The notes under the pieces are model-generated. The model saw nothing but the letters and a program-made list of their open reading frames with translations, was not told where the DNA came from and searched no databases. Of a stretch of 64,000 nucleotides of DNA, positions 17,294-25,278 are shown piece by piece. Source of the stretch: GYS-P2D sp964522505 (GTDB lineage Bacteria; Bacteroidota; Bacteroidia; Chitinophagales; Saprospiraceae). The translations under genes were made by a program, and so were the position numbers. Location of the stretch: positions 32,503-96,502 of the forward strand of contig CAZFWJ010000005.1 of the NCBI GenBank assembly GCA_964522505.1, in the 5' to 3' direction. Position 1 is the stretch's first letter; each line of letters opens with the position of its first letter.

Positions 17294-18139
17294 TTACTTC
17301 TTTGCTCGTACGATACCAGGTGTTTTTGTCTCTTGATAATTTTGCCGATCCGGATGTAGGCGATGATTAAATTGTTTGAGTCCCTCCATGGTCTCAGGTT
17401 GATGTATGGAGTCCAGAAACTTCTCCGCCTCTATCCTTAGTCCCTCATCAAGGGGTTCGCCAAATCCCCTTACCGCAGCTTCTTTATCAGTGCGGATAGC
17501 AGGCTGGGGTAGGGTGCAGATAAACTCTGCTAACTCTAAAGCACGATTTAATGAAGTTCCTTTTGAAACCACTTCATTTGCTAATCCAATTCTATAAGCT
17601 TCGTGGGCATCGATGACCTTGCCAGTTATGATGAGTTCCATGGCTCTGCCCATGCCTACGATTCGTGGTAAGCGCTGGGTGCCACCATCCGCCAGCCCTA
17701 TGTTCCATCTACGGCATGTGACGCCAAATGAAGCATGTTCCTCTGCTATACGCATGTCTGCATAGCAGGCCCACTCTAGACCTCCAGCATAGGCTACACC
17801 GTTGACAGCCGCAATTATTGGCTTGTATATATCTGTCCAGCGGGTTGGACCGAGTATGCCGTCAGCATTACCTCGACGATGTTCTATTTTTTCAGCATCT
17901 GAATAATCGACTAGTTCCCCGTTGAGGCCAGCTTTAAGATCTCCACCACTACAAAATGCTCGATCTCCAGCACCAGTGATGATAGCGACTTTTAGTTTGT
18001 CATTGGTTTTAAAGTCCCGCCAAGCTCTGATGAGCTCGTCATGTGTATTTGGACCTACACAATTCATGACCTCGGGCCTGTTAAAGGTGATGATCGCTAT
18101 GTCATCGATGATCTTATATTCTATCTCTTTAAACTCCAT
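17294..18139 (-). CDS. Crotonase-fold enoyl-CoA hydratase/isomerase family protein
   Basis: This 281-residue crotonase-fold protein has oxyanion-hole segments AFCSGGDLKAG (about 62-72) and GVAYAGGLEWACYADMRIA (about 113-131). The glutamate in GGLEWA matches the first catalytic glutamate of enoyl-CoA hydratase. The second is normally in FGxPE, but here the sequence reads FGVTCRRWNIGLADGGTQRLPR. That variant marks a subfamily seen in several phyla whose reactions are mostly unproven, so hydratase activity should not be assumed. It is monocistronic with no fatty-acid genes nearby. Confidence 0.85.
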   Translation of the reverse strand: MEFKEIEYKIIDDIAIITFNRPEVMNCVGPNTHDELIRAWRDFKTNDKLKVAIITGAGDRAFCSGGDLKAGLNGELVDYSDAEKIEHRRGNADGILGPTRWTDIYKPIIAAVNGVAYAGGLEWACYADMRIAEEHASFGVTCRRWNIGLADGGTQRLPRIVGMGRAMELIITGKVIDAHEAYRIGLANEVVSKGTSLNRALELAEFICTLPQPAIRTDKEAAVRGFGEPLDEGLRIEAEKFLDSIHQPETMEGLKQFNHRLHPDRQNYQETKTPGIVRAKK

Positions 18140-18376
18140 GCTCAGATAAGTTTAACACGTTAGTGATCTCTTAAATGTAGGAGAATCGATTGAAAACTGT
18201 CTTAAAATATTTCAAGAACTTGCCATAGATCTGATGCCGCTCAGTTTTTAGTGGACTTTTGATAATCGATGATGCTAAATTGGTGGTTTCATCTAATTAA
18301 TCGGCTAAAGCTAATGTGATCAGATCGATATTCTTATCTTTTGCTATTTATTGGTCAAGTATTCATCCTGGTAGTT

Positions 18377-20275
18377 ATGATTCGCTTATTATTCTCACTT
18401 ATTATTTTCGCTATTCTCACATCTAGTTGTAAAACAGATCAAGAACCTACCCGTGAGATTCTACAGTACACTATTGATCAGTTTATGGACAACGAGACTG
18501 TCTTTGGTAGTTCATTTTCGCACGACGAATCTAAGCTGTTAATCGGTAGCAATAAATCGGGAATCCTCAATGCATATACTGTCGACTTGGCCTCAGGAGA
18601 CATAAGCCAACTTACAAATTCTGAAGATAAAGCGATTAGACCAGTGTCTTTCTTTCCTAATGATGATCGTTTTCTTTATATGAGCGATAATAATGGAGAC
18701 GAAATAGATCATATCTTCTTGCGGGATCTCGATGGCAGCTCACAGGATCTCACTCCAGCTGTTGGGGCCAAAGCATCCTTCGGTGGATGGGCTGCAGATT
18801 ACAAAAGTTTCTTCTATCTCACTAATCAGCGCAATCCTCAATTTTTTGATATGTATGAGATGAATATTGATGATTTCAGTTCTAAGATGATCAATCAAAA
18901 TGATGAAGGAAAAGATGTCGGAGGTATGTCAAGAGACAAGAATTATTTAGCCTTGACTAAATCCGTTAATACTAATGACAACAACCTCTACTTGCTTAAC
19001 ACTCAGACAGGCGAAGAGATACAGATCAATGAGGGCTTAGCTGGACATAGCGTTGCCGACTTCAGTATCGATAATAATACGATGTACTATACCAGCGATG
19101 AGAGTGGGGAGTTTAAGATTCTCGTTGCTTATAATATGACCACCGGAGAGAAGTCCAAAGTATTAGAGAAATCGTGGGATATCGTATACACCTATTTTTC
19201 TGAATCTGGTAGATATCGGATCACAGGCATCAATGATGATGGCAAGACGGTCGTCGAGATATTGGATCAAGAAGAGGATAAACTTTTGCCTCCACCCGAC
19301 CTAGGAGATAAGGAGATTACATCTATCAATATCTCTAAGTCTGAAACTAAAATGGCCCTGTATGCGGGCGGCTCCAATGCGCCGAGCGATTTATATATTT
19401 ATGACTTTAACAGTGGCGATGTAGAGCAACTAACTAATACCCTTAATAGTGAGATCAACGGATCAGACTTGGTTAAAGGGGAAACTGTCAGATATAAGTC
19501 TTTTGATGGTCTGGACATCCCTGCGATACTCTATAGACCGCATCATGCCAGTGCTACTAACAAGGTTCCAGCTATTGTGCAGGTTCATGGTGGCCCTGGA
19601 GGCCAGAGCAGACTTAACTACTCATCACTTTATCAGTATCTCGTCAACCACGGTTATGCAGTACTGAGAGTAAACAATAGAGGAAGTAGTGGATACGGCA
19701 AGACCTTCTATAAGATGGATGACCAACAGCATGGCGATGTAGACCTTAAGGACGTGATTGAGGGTAAGAATTACTTGGCGGAATTAGACTTCGTTGATCC
19801 TGACAAGATTGGTATCCTGGGTGGTTCCTATGGAGGATATATGACGATGCGAGCGATGACTCATGCTCCCGATGAATTTAAAGTCGGGGTTAATATATTT
19901 GGAGTGACTAACTGGCTACGGACCTTAAAGAGTATTCCACCTTGGTGGGGTTCCTTTAAAGATGCTTTATACTTAGAGATGGGCGATCCTAATACTGCTG
20001 ATTCAACACGACTTTATAATATCTCCCCATTATTTCATGCCGATCAAGTCAAAAATCCCGTAATAGTGCTTCAGGGTGCTCAAGATCCACGGGTCTTACA
20101 AGTTGAGTCCGACGAGATGGTTGAAGGCATGAAAGCTAATGGAGTCCCAGTAGAGTATGTCCTGTTTCCAGATGAAGGACATGGATTCCGAAAGACTGAA
20201 AATCAGATAGAAGGGTGGAGCAAGATCATGGCTTTTCTTGATACGCACCTTAAGCAGAACGAGTTGTTAGATTAA
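18377..20275 (+). CDS. S9 family prolyl-oligopeptidase-type lipoprotein peptidase
   Basis: I place the start at the ATG at 18377, giving a 632-residue precursor with a lipoprotein signal ending LTSSC, rather than at the TTG at 18341. An N-terminal seven-bladed propeller of TolB/WD-like repeats (about 35-370) is followed by the alpha/beta-hydrolase domain. The catalytic serine lies in GILGGSYGGYMTMRAM near residue 483, with aspartate in VLQGAQDPRVLQVES and histidine in FPDEGHGF. HGGPGGQSR supplies the oxyanion region. The protein probably degrades peptides at the cell surface or in the periplasm. Confidence 0.92.
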   Translation: MIRLLFSLIIFAILTSSCKTDQEPTREILQYTIDQFMDNETVFGSSFSHDESKLLIGSNKSGILNAYTVDLASGDISQLTNSEDKAIRPVSFFPNDDRFLYMSDNNGDEIDHIFLRDLDGSSQDLTPAVGAKASFGGWAADYKSFFYLTNQRNPQFFDMYEMNIDDFSSKMINQNDEGKDVGGMSRDKNYLALTKSVNTNDNNLYLLNTQTGEEIQINEGLAGHSVADFSIDNNTMYYTSDESGEFKILVAYNMTTGEKSKVLEKSWDIVYTYFSESGRYRITGINDDGKTVVEILDQEEDKLLPPPDLGDKEITSINISKSETKMALYAGGSNAPSDLYIYDFNSGDVEQLTNTLNSEINGSDLVKGETVRYKSFDGLDIPAILYRPHHASATNKVPAIVQVHGGPGGQSRLNYSSLYQYLVNHGYAVLRVNNRGSSGYGKTFYKMDDQQHGDVDLKDVIEGKNYLAELDFVDPDKIGILGGSYGGYMTMRAMTHAPDEFKVGVNIFGVTNWLRTLKSIPPWWGSFKDALYLEMGDPNTADSTRLYNISPLFHADQVKNPVIVLQGAQDPRVLQVESDEMVEGMKANGVPVEYVLFPDEGHGFRKTENQIEGWSKIMAFLDTHLKQNELLD

Positions 20276-20341
20276 GGCATAGTTCACACAAATGATGATT
20301 CGTTTTTATGATTGGCCATGTCACTCATGGACTTCGGTTTC

Positions 20342-20728
20342 CTAGCTATTGGATGCTGCACATATTCCTTCAAATGTTTTGCCATGTGGTATGGCCTTCT
20401 CTGCTTCGTCAACTTGGACGAATACGATCTTATCAATGGATAAGATCTCTTTCTTGCTAAAGATATTCCTCACCAGACAGGCAAAGGTGATTGACGTAGT
20501 CCCAACAGATAGTAGCTCCAATCCAATTTCGATGACTTCTCCCTGCTTAGCAGAACTGATGAAGTCGATCTCAGAAACATATTTTGTCACCACTCTCTGA
20601 GTATCTAAATTACTCATTGCATAGATGCCCGCTTCTTCATCTATCCATCTCAGTAGTGCACCACCAAATAGCGTATTATTAGCATTTAGGTCACCAGGTT
20701 TAATGAGCTTGCGACTGTAGAACTTCAT
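20342..20728 (-). CDS. Hotdog-fold acyl-CoA thioesterase
   Basis: This 128-residue protein starts at the ATG at 20728 (MKFYSRKLIKPGDLNANN). A longer in-frame extension to 20812 lacks family similarity. The hotdog-fold signature is clear: NNTLFGGALLRWIDEEAGIYA with the catalytic aspartate, VTKYVSEIDFISSAKQGEVIEI and the later GTTSITFACLVRN strand. Such YciA/BACH-type enzymes hydrolyse acyl-CoA thioesters in the cytoplasm. The gene is convergent with the S9 peptidase gene. Confidence 0.9.
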   Translation of the reverse strand: MKFYSRKLIKPGDLNANNTLFGGALLRWIDEEAGIYAMSNLDTQRVVTKYVSEIDFISSAKQGEVIEIGLELLSVGTTSITFACLVRNIFSKKEILSIDKIVFVQVDEAEKAIPHGKTFEGICAASNS

Positions 20729-21027
20729 AACGTAGAGATTGAGGTTTAAAGTAAACGAACTGTTGCAATATCTTAAGTCTAATGATCGGCAGTTTGTTTT
20801 GAAAGCTATCACACTTAATCTTGCTGCGACATAATATTCGATCCACTGTCAATGGAATTTAGCTATGATCCTGTTAAATGAGGCTCACAATACTTAACGA
20901 TATCATAAATCATCTCGCAGATTATTTGGGTTTAATAACTTAGAAAATAATCATCAAATAGAGTTCTTATAGCTATACGATATCACAGGTTAGTTCATGA
21001 ATTTTTTAAAAAGAAAAACACTTTACT

Positions 21028-21387
21028 ATGAAAAAATTGACGTTCTTTTTAATCCTTGCTGCATCATTAATGAGCTGCGTTTATTCTCGAGTTATTCCCT
21101 TAGAAAACAAAACTTACCCTTCTATTGCCGCTGATGAAGTGAGGATTTTTGTTGACGAAGAAGACTTGCCTATAGAGTTTGAAAAGGTGGCCATAATTAC
21201 CGCTGATCTCAGTTCAGGTTCAGATAAGGTCAAATGGAACAGCGTAAGAAAGAAAAGCGCAAAGATCGGTTGTAACGGGGTTTATCAAAAATTTGAACAG
21301 CGAGCTTCGGCAGGTGAGAGAATAGCGGGGTCGGTGTTAGGGCATACAGCTTTAGATAAGGCTGAGTTCATCGCCATACGCTATTAA
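21028..21387 (+). CDS. Small lipoprotein of unknown function
   Basis: This 119-residue protein has a lipoprotein signal with lipobox LMSC at residues 15-18. The mature part is a small alpha/beta domain with IEFEKVAIITADLSSGSDKVKW and KKSAKIGCNGVYQKFE, a layout that resembles small envelope lipoproteins of the RcsF/DUF4156 kind. The resemblance is only in pattern and I do not assign a family. It precedes the membrane protein gene at 21580 by 192 bases. Confidence 0.75.
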   Translation: MKKLTFFLILAASLMSCVYSRVIPLENKTYPSIAADEVRIFVDEEDLPIEFEKVAIITADLSSGSDKVKWNSVRKKSAKIGCNGVYQKFEQRASAGERIAGSVLGHTALDKAEFIAIRY

Positions 21388-21579
21388 CCGATCTCATCGG
21401 TCGGCTAATATGGAATATGCTTGACGCAATACCATAAGCATGATTTTGATTAGTTGGTTTTGGAGTTGGTCCATTTTAATGTGCAGAAAAGATCGCAGTA
21501 GTTTAAGGCAAAGTTTGAACGGATATTTAAATCAAGCTAAATATTCTAATGATTATATTAGGGCGACAATATCGACCCT

Positions 21580-22920
21580 GTGCACAATACAGAAAACCAA
21601 AATAAACAAGACCTATCGGCATGGTTGGATAAGATTCAGATCGAAAGCTGGCAGTTAGAGCTGATCCTTTCGGGTTTTGTGATTTTTCTATTGCTGGCAG
21701 GATTGGAGCCTTACCATGCACTCCATGATGATATTGTTGATTTAGGAAGGCAGAGTATTGGCTTAAGTATATTAGAGCTGCCATATCATATATTTCGTGC
21801 AGCCTATTATGCGCTTATTGTGGCTACGGTGTTTCATGTATTTCTACGAGGATTATGGATCAGTACGATAGGCTTGAGAAGTGTTTCGGGAGATATAGAG
21901 TGGCAAAAACTGAAGTTTTCCAAAACCTTTGATCGGTTTCTCCAGAAGAAGATACCCTCTTTTGACGGATATGTCTTGCAGTTAGATAAGCTGTGCAGTA
22001 TCTCGTTTGCCTATATGTTTTTGTTGGTGTTCTCGATACTGTCAGTGGGGAGTTTTTTGCTGGTGGCTATTGCGCTTCAACTCACTACGAGGGTGGCTAT
22101 GGGTCAGGATGTTTTTAATGACAATACTGGGATTGACTTAGATGATATCGTGCTTATCCTATATTTTGCTTTGGGGTTTATCTATCTGTTAGACTTCATC
22201 ACTTTTGGTTGGTTTAAGAGATTTAAGACTTGGGGCAAGCTGTACTATCCGATCTATCGCTTTTTTGGTTTTGTCACCTTTGCTAATGTTTATCGCCCCC
22301 TATACTATAATCTCATAGACAACAAGTTAGGGCGAAAGCTAGCAATTGGTATCCTTCCTATCGGTATCGCCACGATCATAATGATGTCGTTGAGATATAC
22401 GGGAGATGCGTATATGTCCTCTTCTTATTCCCAAGACCACTGGTATCTGTATGGATATTATGAGGACAATGCTTCTGGAGAAGTAGATAAGGGTTGGTGT
22501 AGTATACAGTCCCAGGTGATCGGTGATAATCACATCCGATTATTCGCACCATATTTACCTAAGTCGCACGATGAGTCGCTCGCCCATTTTTGCCCAGATG
22601 TGGAGCCGGGCTATATTACGGGCTTCAAAACACGAGGTGCTTTTAGTGCAGGTCAAATCGATAATCCAGAGTCCGATACGGAGCAATTACTGGATTGCAT
22701 GAAGGAGCTCTGGCGAGTCACGATCGATGATAGTATTTATACAGAGGTTAATTTCAGATTCTATTATCACCCCTTACGTGAACAGAATGGGCTATTGGCC
22801 ATGATTCCGATTCATGAGCTGGATCTGTCAGAACATTATATCCGTGTCGATCGACATCGCTACCTCAACGACGAAATGAAGTGGCTTGATGGTCAGAATC
22901 TGTGGTTTTATAAGGAGTAA
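21580..22920 (+). CDS. Polytopic membrane protein, hypothetical
   Basis: This 446-residue protein starts with GTG at 21580. About six membrane segments lie in the first 270 residues (near 28-45, 80-95, 140-165, 190-208, 222-235 and 255-272), followed by a soluble C-terminal region of about 170 residues rich in aromatic and acidic residues that is probably periplasmic. I do not recognise the family. It is downstream of the small lipoprotein gene on the same strand, so they may be co-expressed. No enzymatic motif was seen. Confidence 0.75.
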   Translation: MHNTENQNKQDLSAWLDKIQIESWQLELILSGFVIFLLLAGLEPYHALHDDIVDLGRQSIGLSILELPYHIFRAAYYALIVATVFHVFLRGLWISTIGLRSVSGDIEWQKLKFSKTFDRFLQKKIPSFDGYVLQLDKLCSISFAYMFLLVFSILSVGSFLLVAIALQLTTRVAMGQDVFNDNTGIDLDDIVLILYFALGFIYLLDFITFGWFKRFKTWGKLYYPIYRFFGFVTFANVYRPLYYNLIDNKLGRKLAIGILPIGIATIIMMSLRYTGDAYMSSSYSQDHWYLYGYYEDNASGEVDKGWCSIQSQVIGDNHIRLFAPYLPKSHDESLAHFCPDVEPGYITGFKTRGAFSAGQIDNPESDTEQLLDCMKELWRVTIDDSIYTEVNFRFYYHPLREQNGLLAMIPIHELDLSEHYIRVDRHRYLNDEMKWLDGQNLWFYKE

Positions 22921-22937
22921 AATCATTGGGTGCTGTG

Positions 22938-23078
22938 ATGCAAGGAGAGGAAGGCGGTATGGAGTTTATTCTATCAGGCAAGATGCTATATTCAATAGTC
23001 TATATTATTGTTGGAGTTATCCTAGGGAACTTAAATAAAGAATTTGGCACCATAGAAACCAGTGAGGCTAAAGAGTAG
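22938..23078 (+). CDS. Possible 46-residue single-pass membrane protein
   Basis: An ATG at 22938 (or a second at 22959) opens a frame to TAG at 23078. It encodes one transmembrane segment (MLYSIVYIIVGVILG) flanked by charged residues and an acidic tail ending EAKE. It starts 17 bases after the stop of the preceding membrane protein gene. Evidence is limited to layout and hydrophobicity. Confidence 0.3.
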   Translation: MQGEEGGMEFILSGKMLYSIVYIIVGVILGNLNKEFGTIETSEAKE

Positions 23079-23204
23079 TCCAGAATAACAAAAACTATCA
23101 ATTCGGTATTGGGCAACAGAGTTGTTGAGTCTACTCAATCGAAAAATCTTGATCACTACCCTTACTTATCTGCGTAGATGGAAAGGAATTGGGATATTAG
23201 TCTC

Positions 23205-23343
23205 TATATTTAAATGCATATAATATGATTTATTTTACTCAAAGTATATGCATAAGCATATAGTATTTAAAATTATTGTATATTTATATGTATAAGCATA
23301 TATTCTAAAATGATTAGGTCTTTTTTATACGCAAAGACATATA
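23205..23343 (+). promoter_or_regulatory. Four spaced HipB operator-like palindromes
   Basis: Four 18-base elements precede the hipB-like gene: 23205-23222 TATATTTAAATGCATATA, 23245-23262 TATATGCATAAGCATATA, 23285-23302 TATATGTATAAGCATATA and 23326-23343 TATACGCAAAGACATATA. The second is a perfect inverted repeat (TATATGC, 4-base centre, GCATATA) and the others are degenerate versions. Their starts are 40, 40 and 41 bp apart, close to four helical turns, and the last ends three bases before the start codon. By analogy with HipB autoregulation they are likely binding sites for the downstream HTH protein, allowing cooperative repression. Confidence 0.75.
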
Positions 23344-23346
23344 GCA

Positions 23347-23571
23347 ATGCATGATTTGCCAAATTTTGTAAAAATGAGACGAAAAAAGCTAAATCTAACA
23401 CAAGTAGAATTAGCTGAAAAATCGGGTGTGGCCCTTACCGTCATCAGAAAGATTGAACAAGGAAAAGGAAACCTAAGTATGTCTAAGGTAAATCAAGTGC
23501 TCCTGATGTTCGGTCACATACTACAGCCAATTAATATTAAAGAGCATGAGGAGAGGCTTGGTAAAGTATAA
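23347..23571 (+). CDS. hipB: HipB-like XRE-family antitoxin/repressor
   Basis: This 74-residue protein is a single Cro/C1-type helix-turn-helix: FVKMRRKKLNLTQVELAEKSGVALTVIRKIEQGKGNLSMSKVNQVLLMFG. The HTH spans about residues 10-65 and a short tail follows. Position at the head of a split HipA operon behind palindromic sites identifies it as the HipB-type component, which represses the operon and contributes to toxin neutralisation. Its stop lies 26 bases inside the next gene. The surrounding DNA is more AT-rich than the neighbouring housekeeping genes, which is compatible with horizontal acquisition. Confidence 0.88.
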   Translation: MHDLPNFVKMRRKKLNLTQVELAEKSGVALTVIRKIEQGKGNLSMSKVNQVLLMFGHILQPINIKEHEERLGKV

Positions 23572-23881
23572 TGATATAAGAGCAGGGGTTCTAACAGAGA
23601 GAGATAATGGGGAGTATCAATTCGCCTATGATATGGGTTATGTCAAGAATTATCCTCAGTTATTCATAACTTTCGAGATGCCTGTTTCATCCCGGGTTTA
23701 CAAGAGTAAAAGGCTCTTCTCTTTTTTTGACGGATTGATACCAGAGGGTTGGCTACTTAACATCGCCTCTAAAGGTTGGAGACTCAATAAAAATGATCGG
23801 ATGGGTCTATTACTGGCCTGTTGTCAGAATTCAATAGGTGCTGTAACAGTACATCCTTTAGGTGATATAGATGAGAGGTAA
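23546..23881 (+). CDS. hipS: HipS-like protein (HipA N-terminal subdomain 1)
   Basis: This 111-residue protein corresponds to the N-subdomain-1 of HipA (HipA_N / couple_hipA) alone: residues 8-100 include AGVLTERDNGEYQFAYD, PVSSRVYKSKRLFSFFDGLIPEGWLL and a C-terminal GRMGLL-LACCQNSIGAVTV-like part. In full-length HipA this lobe precedes the kinase core. In the HipBST systems described from enteropathogenic E. coli it is a separate gene product, HipS, which acts as antitoxin to HipT. It overlaps hipB by 26 bases and hipT by 11 bases, indicating coupled translation. Confidence 0.85.
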   Translation: MRRGLVKYNDIRAGVLTERDNGEYQFAYDMGYVKNYPQLFITFEMPVSSRVYKSKRLFSFFDGLIPEGWLLNIASKGWRLNKNDRMGLLLACCQNSIGAVTVHPLGDIDER

Positions 23882-24821
23882 GTGCTTGTATTGCTACGGA
23901 GAATTAGCCCATGGTGAAATAGATTACCACAGGAGTTGCACTAAGGCATTTTTCAATCAGGAGAATGCACCCACCTTGCCTTACGATTATTCGGAGATGG
24001 CACAGCTAGCCAAAGAGGCTGCATTAGAATCAGTGACAGTGCCAGGTGTGCAGCCGAAATTATCATTGGGTTGGTTTAAGGATGAAATCAATGATACTCA
24101 TAAAAGCAGGCTGACAATACTGAATGCCCTGGACGGCCAATATATCCTGAAACCGCAAAATGACAGTTACCCAGAAATGCCTGAGAACGAGCATGTATCT
24201 CTGAAGTTGGCAGAGGAATTCCAGATCAACGTAGTTCCTTCAACCATGATCAGACTCAGATCAGGGGAGTTATGCTATCTCACCAAACGAATCGATCGAA
24301 AACCAAACGGTGAAAAAGCGCATATGATCGACTTCCTGCAGATACTTGAGCTTGAGGATAAATATAAAGGCACTATGGAGGGTTTGGGTAAGAAAATCGG
24401 AGAATTGTCTGAGAATATCTTGTTGGATAAGTTGCGATTTTTTGAGCTAACTGTATTCAATTATATAATTGGCAACAATGACATGCATCTAAAGAATTTT
24501 TCGATGTTCCTATCGGATATAGGATGGGTATTATCACCCGCCTATGATCTGTTGAATGTGAAACTCATTTTGCCAAAAGATAAAGAAGACACTGCATTGC
24601 TGCTAGGTGGGAAAAAAGAGAACTTCAGTAAATCTTACTTTGATAGGTTTGGAGAGGTTTTAAAACTAAATAGAAAGCAAATAGAGGCAGTTTATAAAAG
24701 ATTAGATAAATGGTTGCCAAAGAGTCAAGAAATGATCAAGAGTTCCTTTCTATTACCAGATTACAAAATGAAGTACAGTGAGCAAGTAATAGAAAGGACT
24801 GATATCTTCCTCGTCGGATAA
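23871..24821 (+). CDS. hipT: HipT-like serine/threonine kinase toxin (HipA C-terminal domain)
   Basis: This 316-residue protein is the HipA kinase core without its N-subdomain-1. An N-terminal C5-x2-C8 ... H20-x2-C23 motif looks like a small metal-binding knuckle. The regulatory glycine-rich loop follows as T56-V57-P58-G59-V60-Q61, which aligns by eye with the S57-I-S59 autophosphorylation loop of E. coli HipT. The catalytic loop is IGNNDMHLKNFSM (about 198-210) and the metal-binding aspartate is in LSPAYDLLN (about 220-228). HipT is known to phosphorylate tryptophanyl-tRNA synthetase; the target here is unknown. All kinase motifs appear intact. Confidence 0.87.
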   Translation: MRGKCLYCYGELAHGEIDYHRSCTKAFFNQENAPTLPYDYSEMAQLAKEAALESVTVPGVQPKLSLGWFKDEINDTHKSRLTILNALDGQYILKPQNDSYPEMPENEHVSLKLAEEFQINVVPSTMIRLRSGELCYLTKRIDRKPNGEKAHMIDFLQILELEDKYKGTMEGLGKKIGELSENILLDKLRFFELTVFNYIIGNNDMHLKNFSMFLSDIGWVLSPAYDLLNVKLILPKDKEDTALLLGGKKENFSKSYFDRFGEVLKLNRKQIEAVYKRLDKWLPKSQEMIKSSFLLPDYKMKYSEQVIERTDIFLVG

Positions 24822-25278
24822 ACGAAAATGAGAAATTGATGGCAGGCAGAAAATAGTTGATTAATAGCGAGGTAAAGCAATACAGATGTCAAATAAAGTC
24901 CAGAAAAAGAGTTTTCGTGTTAGAATTCTACATTCTAACTTAATCATGGCGTGTAAGCCTGATACCAAAGAAAAGTGATCTTAACTTGGGTGTAAACATC
25001 ACAATGGAGTGCGGACCATTTTATGCTATTGGAGAACAGGTATATGCAAGCTATACTTTTTGTTCTACTGTGCCCGTCGAAATGAAATATACATATCGCA
25101 AAGGAGTTTGGCAGTTTTGGCATCAATCGAGAATTATTAAATGCGATTGAGCGATATAAATGTGAATCAAGAATACAAGGATCGATTCATTAGCTCACTT
25201 ATCGCCAGTATATACCGCAGCTACATCTCCCCAAAAGGCTTCTTTTTTCTATCTTAAGTCCATCATAAAACAAGAATC
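24822..25278. other. Intergenic region after the hip operon
   Basis: These 457 bases hold no gene I can support. A perfect 8-bp inverted repeat GTTAGAAT-TCTAC-ATTCTAAC lies at 24919-24939 but lacks a T run, so it may be a hairpin or a protein site rather than an intrinsic terminator. A 48-codon frame at 25004-25150 has protein-like composition (aromatic- and valine-rich) but no recognisable family, and might be a remnant of a gene. Confidence 0.45.

Noticed and set aside
23205..23343. CRISPR-like array of short repeats
   Set aside because: Only four degenerate 18-bp palindromes occur, spacers are AT-rich promoter DNA without variation typical of spacers, and no cas gene is near. The position before an HTH gene fits operators.
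23546..24821. hipA broken into two frames by a frameshift (pseudogene)
   Set aside because: Both parts have their own start codons, overlap by 11 bases, keep all kinase motifs, and match the known HipS/HipT division point.
24919..24939. Intrinsic terminator of the hip operon
   Set aside because: The 8-bp inverted repeat is perfect but is followed by TTAATC rather than a T run, and it lies about 100 bases beyond the stop codon.
25004..25150. 48-codon frame after the hip operon as a gene
   Set aside because: It has protein-like composition but no family, no good start context and no partner. It is left as a possible remnant.
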